Origin: a virus
Virus record (IMG/VR): IMGVR_UViG_3300003322_000227
Location: 1-22,304 of that record
DNA length: 22,304 bases
Strand: one strand, 5' to 3'
Under the pieces are notes generated by a model that saw only the letters and a program-made list of their open reading frames with translations, ran no database searches and was not told the origin of the DNA. Shown piece after piece: positions 1 to 5,455 of the stretch; position 1 is the stretch's first letter, and each line of letters begins with the position of its first letter. The translations under genes and the position numbers were made by a program.

Positions 1-11
1 CCACGAAAGCC

Positions 12-42
12 TTGACAACCCACACCACGGGGTTGTAAGAAT
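12..42 (+). promoter_or_regulatory. Candidate promoter with an overlapping dyad operator
   Basis: A perfect TTGACA -35 hexamer lies at 12-17. It is followed after 18-19 bases by a weak -10 candidate, TAAGAA at 36-41 or AAGAAT at 37-42. A 7-bp perfect inverted repeat, ACAACCC at 15-21 and GGGTTGT at 30-36, starts within the -35 box and fills the spacer, so it could be an operator. Transcription would begin only a few bases before the ATG at 52, giving an almost leaderless first gene, which fits the lack of a good Shine-Dalgarno there. The dyad could instead be the end of a terminator of an upstream gene, but no T-run follows it. Confidence 0.35.
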
Positions 43-51
43 GCGCGCGAG

Positions 52-249
52 ATGAATCGGTTCCAGAGATGGAGGACGGAGCAGCGGGCGAAGGGGCTGT
101 GCGTGTTCTGCACCTCTCCGGTGGCCCGAGGGAGCAAGTCGCAGTGCGCGTGGCATCTCGAGGCGGCGGCGAAACGTGATCGCAAGGCCAAGGGGCACCA
201 AGCGTGGAGGCCGGGGAGCCGGGGTCGGAAGCCATTGAGCGTGGCATGA
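52..249 (+). CDS. Small putative zinc-binding protein
   Basis: This 65-residue basic protein carries one Cys/His cluster, Cys17-x2-Cys20 and Cys32-x2-His35, followed by a Lys/Arg-rich tail. The spacing suits a single structural zinc site. Small proteins of this kind, with a basic N-terminus and a GLC-x2-C opening, are common in phage genomes near HNH or terminase genes, but no catalytic HNH residues are present. It is the first gene of the transcription unit, just after a promoter-like element, and its TGA overlaps the ATG of the terminase small subunit gene. A role in DNA binding or packaging is a guess from position and charge. Confidence 0.6.
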   Translation: MNRFQRWRTEQRAKGLCVFCTSPVARGSKSQCAWHLEAAAKRDRKAKGHQAWRPGSRGRKPLSVA

Positions 250-707
250 GCAAACCCCTGGCGGCCCGGCACAAGGGGACGACGGCAATCCGGGTCCCGA
301 AGCAGAAGCACCGGGAGCAGGTGGTGTACATGCTGCTGGCCGCGGGGTGGACGGACGCGGAGGTCGCGGAGAAAACCAAGCTGTCGGTCAAGACGGTGGC
401 CATTCTGCGGCAGCATGGGCGGCTGGCCGTGCGGGAGATGCAGGGGCATCTGCGGCGGTCGCTGGCCGAGGACTGGGCGGCGAAGATCGGCAAGGAGACG
501 ATGCCGTCGCTGGACGTGTTGGTGCGGTTGCGGGACCGGGTGGACGAGGACGTGGACGACCGGAAGTTGCAGCGGGCGGCGGCGAAGGATCTCTTGGAGT
601 TGAACCCGGCGTTGCAGGTCAAGCGGGAGGCGGTGGAGGTGACGCACCGGATCGTGTTGGCGAAGGAGGATCTGGAGGGGATGCGCGCAGCGATGGGGGG
701 CGAGTGA
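246..707 (+). CDS. Probable terminase small subunit
   Basis: The protein has 153 residues. A helix-turn-helix lies at residues 31-58, around GWTDAEVAEKTKLSVKTVAI, and is followed by a long charged helical region (about 60-150) that could be the oligomerisation part. Small terminase subunits bind the packaging site of the genome with an N-terminal HTH and hand the DNA to the large subunit. The ATG at 246 was preferred to one at 204 because it forms the ATGA overlap with the previous stop and removes 14 residues encoded within the upstream gene. Its place 0.75 kb before the TerL ATPase supports the call. It could instead be a generic HTH regulator. Confidence 0.62.
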   Translation: MSKPLAARHKGTTAIRVPKQKHREQVVYMLLAAGWTDAEVAEKTKLSVKTVAILRQHGRLAVREMQGHLRRSLAEDWAAKIGKETMPSLDVLVRLRDRVDEDVDDRKLQRAAAKDLLELNPALQVKREAVEVTHRIVLAKEDLEGMRAAMGGE

Positions 708-877
708 TGTTCCCGCACCCCGCGATCACGGCGGTGCTGGAGCGGTTGCCGGTGGAGGTGCCAGCGTCCGACATGTTCGACATCGACTGGTCATGCTGGC
801 GTCCCGGCTTTGTTGTGTATGACGACATCGGGCGATCCGCGGCGACGGTGTCGCAACACAGCCTCGCCTCTCTGTGA
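707..877 (+). CDS. Small hypothetical protein (56 residues)
   Basis: The start is the ATG that shares one base with the TGA of the small terminase gene (TGATG), and the end overlaps the GTG of the next gene. The product is 56 residues, acidic in the middle (DMFDIDW near residues 22-28), with no signal peptide, membrane segment or recognisable motif. The same frame is open further upstream, but that stretch reads as Gly/Arg/Ala-rich shadow sequence of the terminase gene and was excluded. The coupled junctions on both sides are the main reason to call it a gene. Confidence 0.45.
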   Translation: MFPHPAITAVLERLPVEVPASDMFDIDWSCWRPGFVVYDDIGRSAATVSQHSLASL

Positions 878-1137
878 CCTCCGCCGCGATGGTCGCCGCG
901 CTCCTGCTGACGCTGACGCCTCAGGCCGGCGCCTGTCGCGGCGAATGCCCCCGCGTGTCCTGCGACCTCGGGGAGTACCTGACGGTCGGGGGCGAGCTTG
1001 GCAAACTGACGCCGCGCCACGCCTACGTGCTGTTCTTCGATCCGCCCGACACCTCGCGCGGGTTTCACTACGTGGCGATGGTCGAGCGGTGGAAGCGGAT
1101 TGCTGCCGCCTGTCATACCCGAGAGTTGGCGCGGTGA
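874..1137 (+). CDS. Small exported protein with N-terminal signal sequence
   Basis: This 87-residue protein starts at a GTG in a GTGA overlap. Residues 1-20 look like a Sec signal peptide: a short hydrophobic core, AAMVAALLLTL, and an AGA before Cys21. The mature part has cysteines at 21, 25 and 30. A Cys at +1 could make it a lipoprotein, but the lipobox is poor. A single membrane anchor is the other possibility. It lies directly before an M15-type peptidase gene, so a lysis accessory or export role is plausible, but no family was recognised. The basic Arg/His-rich end shows no further motif. Confidence 0.5.
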   Translation: MTSAAMVAALLLTLTPQAGACRGECPRVSCDLGEYLTVGGELGKLTPRHAYVLFFDPPDTSRGFHYVAMVERWKRIAAACHTRELAR

Positions 1138-1466
1138 TCGCCCTCAAGGCCGGCGTCGGGCTCGGGCTCCTGAAGCTCCAGACGTGGATCGCCGTGCAGA
1201 TCGCCGACAGCGTGTGGGGCCAAGTCGTCGTGACGTCCTGCAACGACTCCGAGCACAAGGGCCACGCGATTGCCGGGGAGGACAAGGACCCGCACTACAC
1301 CGGGCGCGCGGTCGATCTTCGACTGAATGACCGTCCAGTCGGCAACGCGCGCGCGTTGGCCGTCGACAAGCTCGTACAGGCCCTCGGGCCCGCCTACCGC
1401 GTGATCCACGAGAACGTGGGCACGGACGCCGAACACGCTCACGTGCAGTACGAAGGCCCGTTGTGA
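1134..1466 (+). CDS. M15-type zinc D,D- or L,D-peptidase (probable endolysin or wall hydrolase)
   Basis: The 110-residue product carries the zinc peptidase signature of VanY, CwlK and T5-endolysin-like M15 enzymes. His54 and Asp61 lie in DPHYTGRAVDLR, which follows the SxHxxGxAxD pattern with Asp for Ser. Glu100 and His103 lie in EHAHVQYE, an ExxH pair. The predicted zinc ligands are His54, Asp61 and His103, with Glu100 as general base. Such enzymes cut peptidoglycan peptides. The start is the GTG of a GTGA overlap; an in-frame extension back to 810 is shadow of the upstream genes. It has no wall-binding domain and is short for the family. It could act in lysis or in DNA entry if carried in the virion. 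Confidence 0.72.
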   Translation: MIALKAGVGLGLLKLQTWIAVQIADSVWGQVVVTSCNDSEHKGHAIAGEDKDPHYTGRAVDLRLNDRPVGNARALAVDKLVQALGPAYRVIHENVGTDAEHAHVQYEGPL

Positions 1467-2605
1467 GACGGGCCGCGCCCACGCCTCCCACCCCCGATCT
1501 GCACGAAGAGATCATCGTCGAAAAGTCCACCGGCAGGGTGCGCCAAGCCGGCGCCACCCAGGGCGGCGAGTTCATCCAGAAGTTCAAACAGGCCGCCGAG
1601 TCGTCGCTTTTCACCTTCGCCGTCGGCGTGCTCGGCCGGACCTACCTGACGCGCACGCTGCACGAGCCGATCTGCCGCTGGCTGACCGATTTCTCGACGG
1701 GCCGCCGTAAGGGACTGCTGCTTCCGAGAGAGCACGCCAAGACCAGCATCGTCGCCCACGCCCTGCCGATCCACATGCTGATCCAGCCGGCGGCGACGAA
1801 TCTCTACTTCCCAGGCCAGACCGGCGCCGACACGACCGTGGTCCTGGCCTGCGAGACGGCCGCGCGCGGCGCCGACCACCTGCGGGTGATCGAGACGGCC
1901 TTCGAGGGCAACGCGCGGCTGCGCGCGCTCTGGCCCAACGTCTGCTGGGACAAGCCCAAGCAGGAGTCGAAACGCTGGAACGACATGGAGATGATCGTCC
2001 CGCGCCCGACCGAGTACCCGGACCCCTCGGTGCGGGTCATCGGTGTGGACGGCGCGATCACCGGCGCGCATCCGATGGTGTTGCTCAAGGACGACCTGAT
2101 CTCGGAGAAGGCCGCTGACTCCCCCACCGTGATGCAGGCCGCGATCTCGTGGCACACCATCAGCCGCGCGCTCATCAACCGGCCGGAGGCCATCGAGATC
2201 ATCGACGGCACGCGCTGGGCCGCGTACGACCTCTACCGGTACATCCAGGAAGAGGACCCGTCGGTCGCGTGGCACATCCGCTCGGCGATCGAGGACGGGC
2301 AGCCGATCTACCCCGAACGCTTCACCCTGGCCACACTCGACCGACTCCGCAAGGAGTTCGGCGTCCGCTTCCCGCTGCTCTACCTCAACACCGCGATCGA
2401 CGCGGCGCTGACTGACTTCGACATGCACGACGTGCGGACCTACCGGCTGGTCGGCGGGCGTATCGTGTTCGACGAGGATGCGCGCGATACCATGCTGACC
2501 GACCGCGCCAACGGCCCCGCCGAGCCCGAGCCCGCCATGGCTGGCCCGCGCGACTACACGCACCCCCGGATGTACGCGCCGTCCCACCGGTTGCGCCAGG
2601 GATGA
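1463..2605 (+). CDS. Terminase large subunit, ATPase domain (split gene, part 1)
   Basis: The 380-residue protein matches the N-terminal ATPase half of a terminase large subunit, the motor that pumps DNA into the prohead. A degenerate Walker A is seen at residues 85-95 (LLLPREHAKTS), a Walker B at about 205-213 (MVLLKDDLI), and a likely coupling motif around IIDGTRW. The PERF and FPLLYLN segments near the end are typical of the close of the ATPase domain. The chain stops 90 or so residues after the PERF segment, without the RNase H-like nuclease, which is encoded by the gene at 2943. A GTGA overlap with the peptidase gene sets the GTG start. The split is discussed in the findings. Confidence 0.85.
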   Translation: MRRAAPTPPTPDLHEEIIVEKSTGRVRQAGATQGGEFIQKFKQAAESSLFTFAVGVLGRTYLTRTLHEPICRWLTDFSTGRRKGLLLPREHAKTSIVAHALPIHMLIQPAATNLYFPGQTGADTTVVLACETAARGADHLRVIETAFEGNARLRALWPNVCWDKPKQESKRWNDMEMIVPRPTEYPDPSVRVIGVDGAITGAHPMVLLKDDLISEKAADSPTVMQAAISWHTISRALINRPEAIEIIDGTRWAAYDLYRYIQEEDPSVAWHIRSAIEDGQPIYPERFTLATLDRLRKEFGVRFPLLYLNTAIDAALTDFDMHDVRTYRLVGGRIVFDEDARDTMLTDRANGPAEPEPAMAGPRDYTHPRMYAPSHRLRQG

Positions 2606-2736
2606 CCCCGCGGCGGCTCTGCCCGAACGCCTGGTGCCGGGGCAAGATGATCCAGGCCGAGGACGGGACGTGGCACTGCCGGCAATGCGACCGGGAAGCG
2701 CTGTACCTGTCGGTCGGTGCTCGCCAGCCCGCCTAG
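2602..2736 (+). CDS. Tiny zinc-ribbon protein inside the terminase split
   Basis: A 44-residue frame starts at an ATG overlapping the TGA of the TerL ATPase gene. It contains Cys7-x4-Cys12 and Cys26-x2-Cys29, a four-cysteine zinc ribbon with a GTW-H turn between the pairs. Nothing else fits in the protein. The ATGA junction and the intact cysteine pairs argue that it is translated. Zinc ribbons of this size usually make a protein or nucleic-acid contact. Here it may help hold the two TerL halves together or bind DNA, which is inference from position only. Confidence 0.55.
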   Translation: MTPRRLCPNAWCRGKMIQAEDGTWHCRQCDREALYLSVGARQPA

Positions 2737-2950
2737 GCGGTGTGGCCGCTGCAATGGGCTGCTGGCCGAAGAGCCTGGGGCCACGCGATGCGTCAACTGT
2801 GGGCGGGTGTCCTATCATCCAGACCGGACGCTGATCCAGATGCGCTGGGAGTCCTCAAGCGGCATGCGACGGCGGGGCAGCCCGATCGAGGCCCCCAGCC
2901 AAGCCCGGCGCTACACCCCACGGATCAAGTCCTCGCCCGCCGATGCTTAG
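2717..2950 (+). CDS. Second small zinc-ribbon protein inside the terminase split
   Basis: This 77-residue frame begins at a GTG within the end of the preceding mini-gene, a 20-base overlap, and ends within the first codons of the TerL nuclease gene (ATGCTTAG, 8-base overlap). It has a second four-cysteine ribbon, Cys9-x2-Cys12 and Cys25-x2-Cys28, followed by a basic, Ser/Pro/Arg-rich tail. The start is uncertain because any later start would lose the first Cys pair. Together with its neighbour it exactly fills the DNA between the two terminase domains. Function unknown. Confidence 0.5.
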   Translation: MLASPPRRCGRCNGLLAEEPGATRCVNCGRVSYHPDRTLIQMRWESSSGMRRRGSPIEAPSQARRYTPRIKSSPADA

Positions 2951-3551
2951 CGGCCTCGTCGACATCGTGGCGTTCATCGACCCGGCCTCCGGGCGCAAGT
3001 CGGCCGCGCTGAAGCGCAACGCCTCGAGATCGGCCGATCTGGTCGTGGGTCGTGATGACCTCGGCCGGATCTTCGTCCTGCATGCGTGGGCCGGCCGCAT
3101 CCCGACGACCACGCACACCGATCGGATCTTCGCGCTGAACCAGCAGTGGCACCCCCGGATCATCGGCATCGACGCCTCGGCCATGCAGTCGCTCTACGCC
3201 GATGCGTTGACCCGGGAGGCCAAGCAGAAGGCCGAACGCCTGCCGCTGCAACCCATCGGCATGCCGACGACGGTGGACAAGGACAGCCGCATCCGGGCCA
3301 TCCTGCAACCGGTGATTGCGATGGGGCGCCTCTTCCTCCTGGCCGACCAGCGCGACCTGCATCAGGAGCTCGAAGCCTTTCCCCACGGGTTGACCAAGGA
3401 CTTGGTGGACGCGCTCTCGCAGGCCATTGCGCTGCTGAAACCCGTCAACCCCAAGCGCATGGAGGACGCCGACCGGGAGGCGCGGCTCGCGTACCTGCGG
3501 GAGACGAACGCCCCCGGCTACTACATCGACGCGGTGGCGCGGGGCGCGTGA
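2943..3551 (+). CDS. Terminase large subunit, RNase H-like nuclease domain (split gene, part 2)
   Basis: The 202-residue protein is the C-terminal nuclease half of a terminase large subunit, which cuts the concatemer at the start and end of packaging. The three acidic positions of the fold are visible: Asp13 in FIDPASG, Asp78 in IIGIDAS, and Asp153/Asp156 in KDLVDALSQA. A typical beta-hairpin (VVGRDDLGRIFVLHAW) follows strand 1. All active-site positions are present, so this looks like a working separate polypeptide and not a decayed remnant. The ATG lies 8 bases inside the upstream zinc-ribbon gene. The ATPase partner is encoded at 1463-2605. Confidence 0.82.
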   Translation: MLSGLVDIVAFIDPASGRKSAALKRNASRSADLVVGRDDLGRIFVLHAWAGRIPTTTHTDRIFALNQQWHPRIIGIDASAMQSLYADALTREAKQKAERLPLQPIGMPTTVDKDSRIRAILQPVIAMGRLFLLADQRDLHQELEAFPHGLTKDLVDALSQAIALLKPVNPKRMEDADREARLAYLRETNAPGYYIDAVARGA

Positions 3552-3611
3552 TTTCTCTTGCCAGCGTGACGGGTTCGACCGCAGACTGACGGCGCGAGCA
3601 GTCCCACACGT

Positions 3612-3625
3612 ACACGGAGGACGCT
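3612..3625 (+). promoter_or_regulatory. Strong ribosome-binding site, 14-base copy of the scaffold gene leader
   Basis: The 14 bases ACACGGAGGACGCT directly precede the ATG at 3626, with GGAGGA well spaced from it. The identical 14-mer precedes the scaffold-like gene at 17991-18004. The 74-base gap at 3552-3625 is the longest unassigned stretch after the leader, and I see no clear promoter or terminator in it. Confidence 0.45.
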
Positions 3626-3823
3626 ATGGCCTACATGGGTTCGGGCGAAGGTGGACGCAAGGCCGTCAACATCAAGTCCAAGGAACGAAACAACTATTAT
3701 CAGGGCAAATCGGGCTCCAAGGTCCCGATGCTCTCGGGCCCGGTGCGGTCGGTGAAGCACAACCCCCAGCAGTCGGGCGGGATCAACCGCGCGACCAAGG
3801 GCACCGGCATGGGGGCGAAGTGA
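3626..3823 (+). CDS. Small basic Gly/Lys/Asn-rich protein
   Basis: This 65-residue protein is rich in Gly, Lys, Ser and Asn, strongly basic, and without hydrophobic segments. It looks largely disordered. It has one of the strong Shine-Dalgarno sites in the window, placed well before ATG 3626, suggesting high expression. The TGA overlaps the GTG of a 31-residue basic peptide gene. Composition and expression signal would suit a minor virion or DNA-associated protein, but no family was recognised. Confidence 0.6.
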   Translation: MAYMGSGEGGRKAVNIKSKERNNYYQGKSGSKVPMLSGPVRSVKHNPQQSGGINRATKGTGMGAK

Positions 3824-3915
3824 AGCCAAAGGGCCGCGAGATCAACACGCAGAAGCAGGGCCGCATCGGCCTGACGGCGGTGTCCAAGATCAAGAAGAAG
3901 CCGCGCGCCAAGTAG
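3820..3915 (+). CDS. Very small basic peptide (31 residues)
   Basis: The frame starts at a GTG in a GTGA overlap with the previous stop and ends in TAG, which also begins the AGGAGG site for the next gene. The 31-residue product begins MKPKGREIN and has eight lysines and three or four arginines. Its basic character resembles the preceding protein and the 17-residue MKPK-starting peptide at 7248. It is short enough that chance cannot be excluded. The tight junctions on both sides are the main support. Confidence 0.4.
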   Translation: MKPKGREINTQKQGRIGLTAVSKIKKKPRAK

Positions 3916-3925
3916 GAGGGCCATC

Positions 3926-4294
3926 GTGTCCACGGACCTGCTCGTCAGGATGCCGCTCTGGTCGGCCTCCGCGCTCACCTCCGGGGGCACGCTGACCTCC
4001 GCCGCCATCAACAACCGGAGCTTCTCGCGCATCGAGTCGCTGATGTTCAAGCTGACCGTGAGCGCCGGCAATCCCGACGTCAAGATCGAGTATCTGGTCT
4101 CGGAGGACGACTCGACCTACAGTTCGGTGATCTCCCTGGTGGCTTCGACCGCCACGTCCTACTCCGGGTCGCCGTCGGGGGAGAATGTCGTGCCGATGCC
4201 CGCGCCGCTGGCGCCGTACTTCAAGATCAAGCTCACGGAGTTGGCGTCGAAGGCGACCACCGTCACCCTCGTCTGTCTCGCCCGGGAGCGGTAA
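3926..4294 (+). CDS. Putative small structural beta-sandwich protein
   Basis: The 122-residue protein starts at a GTG six bases after a full AGGAGG (3914-3919). It is rich in Ser, Thr and Val with alternating patterns such as VKIEYLVSEDDSTYSSVISLV, which suggest a beta-sandwich of the kind used in virion decoration, neck or tail-completion proteins. There is no signal peptide. It resembles in size and composition the proteins at 10456 and 15607, and all three lie beside fibre or portal genes. No precise family was recognised. The place before the first fibre gene suggests a virion part. Confidence 0.55.
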   Translation: MSTDLLVRMPLWSASALTSGGTLTSAAINNRSFSRIESLMFKLTVSAGNPDVKIEYLVSEDDSTYSSVISLVASTATSYSGSPSGENVVPMPAPLAPYFKIKLTELASKATTVTLVCLARER

Positions 4295-4297
4295 GCC

Positions 4298-5446
4298 GTG
4301 CGCCGATGGCTCGCGCTCCTGGCGGTGCTGCTGTGCGTCGTCGCCTCGGTCCCGTTCGCCGCCGGCCAGTCGTGGATCTATTCCTCGGCCGCCGAGCGCG
4401 CGATCGAGGCGCTGCTCCTCTTCCCCTCGTCCTGCTGCGTCATCACGAACATCTACGGGGCCGGCGGCACGCCGCACTGGACGTGGCCGACCTCGGACGG
4501 CACGCCGAATCAGGCGATCGTGACCAACGGATCGGGGGTGCTCTCATTTGGCTCGGTTGCCGGCACCACTGGCCCGACAGGACCCACCGGCCCCACGGGG
4601 GCCACGGGGCCAACGGGCGCGACTGGCGCGACGGGACCGACCGGGCCGACAGGCGCCGCAGGGGCGGCCGGCGCCGGCATCGGCTACGGATCGGCGCAGC
4701 TCTCCTACGTCGACTCCACGCACGTGCAGCTTGGCATCGGCGTCATCCCCCTCAAGGTCTCGGGCACGTGGACCACGCGGGCGATCACCGCGGCCGTGTC
4801 CGTCGACACCACGGGGCTCTCGACCTCGACGCTCTACTACGTCTACGCGCAGGATTCCTCGGGCTCGACGGTCCTGGCCCTCTCGGCCACGGCCTACGCG
4901 GTCGACACGACCTACGGCGTGCAGACCAAGAGCGGCGACGCCACGCAGACCCTGGTGGGGCTCGTGTTCACCGACGGCTCGACGCACTTCAACGACTCGG
5001 CCACCAAGCGGAACGTGCGGAGCTGGTTCTCGCGCGACGCGACCAAGACGACCACCAATCGCTTCACCGCCGAGCGGACCACGACCTCGGCGACGCCCGT
5101 GGAGATCAACTCGGAGATCGCCGTTGAGTGGGTGAACTGGGCCAACGACCGCCTCAACTACACGATCGCCGGGGCCACCAAAGTCAGCGCGACCTCCAAG
5201 GCCTCGTCCTCGATCTTCGCGATCGACGGCACGGTCGGCGCTTTTGACTTCGAGTCGTTTTCGTTCGCGACCAGCGCGTACACGTCCTTTGCCTTCACGG
5301 CTCCCGTGGCAGTGGCCGAGGGGCACCACACCGGATCGCTCTACGGGGCCGTCTTGGGCTCCAGTTCGCCGACGGCCACTTGGTACGGAGATGCCTCAGC
5401 GACGGCAGCGACCCAGATCTTCACGTCCCTGACGGGCAACCCGTGA
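4298..5446 (+). CDS. Collagen-stalk tail-fibre-like protein with a Sec signal peptide
   Basis: The 382-residue protein opens with a convincing signal peptide (residues 1-23: MRRW, then a Leu/Val/Ala core ending AAG). Residues 92-127 form twelve Gly-X-Y triplets, a collagen-like trimeric stalk. The C-terminal 250 residues read as phage tail-fibre beta domain, with LYYVYAQDSSG, TYGVQTKSGDATQTLVGLVF and VRSWFSRD segments of a kind seen in receptor-binding fibres. Fibres normally fold in the cytoplasm, so the signal peptide is odd. The GTG start is three bases after the previous TAA. The TGA at 5444-5446 is followed in the same frame by the propeller gene with no other stop between them. Confidence 0.72.
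   Translation: MRRWLALLAVLLCVVASVPFAAGQSWIYSSAAERAIEALLLFPSSCCVITNIYGAGGTPHWTWPTSDGTPNQAIVTNGSGVLSFGSVAGTTGPTGPTGPTGATGPTGATGATGPTGPTGAAGAAGAGIGYGSAQLSYVDSTHVQLGIGVIPLKVSGTWTTRAITAAVSVDTTGLSTSTLYYVYAQDSSGSTVLALSATAYAVDTTYGVQTKSGDATQTLVGLVFTDGSTHFNDSATKRNVRSWFSRDATKTTTNRFTAERTTTSATPVEINSEIAVEWVNWANDRLNYTIAGATKVSATSKASSSIFAIDGTVGAFDFESFSFATSAYTSFAFTAPVAVAEGHHTGSLYGAVLGSSSPTATWYGDASATAATQIFTSLTGNP
4571..4678 (+). repeat. Collagen-like Gly-X-Y repeat coding region
   Basis: Twelve consecutive Gly-X-Y codon triplets lie here, mostly Gly-Pro-Thr and Gly-Ala-Thr, ending in Gly-Ala-Ala and Gly-Ala-Gly. They encode residues 92-127 of the fibre protein. The DNA repeat is a 9-base period with varied third positions, so it is kept at protein level and is not a simple satellite. 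Confidence 0.9.
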
Positions 5447-5455
5447 CCGGACTGT

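Noticed and set aside
810-1133. N-terminal extension of the M15 peptidase frame
   Set aside because: It lies in the coding part of two upstream genes, is Arg-rich, and the GTG at 1134 makes the usual GTGA overlap.
1439-2818. Antisense open frame of 459 codons across the terminase ATPase
   Set aside because: Same reason: sense strand carries Walker motifs, antisense product is Arg/Gly/Val-rich without motif.
3568-3585. GGTTCGA motif like a tRNA T-arm
   Set aside because: The flanks do not pair into a 5-bp stem, and no acceptor, D or anticodon arms are found around it.
4571-4678. GC-rich 9-base repeat considered as a satellite or CRISPR-like array
   Set aside because: There are no spacers, codon third positions vary, and the repeat is explained by collagen-like Gly-X-Y coding.
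5444-5446. TGA recoded to an amino acid throughout the phage
   Set aside because: TGA ends most genes in the window, each with an overlapping start for the next gene, so general recoding is not tenable. Only local readthrough remains possible.
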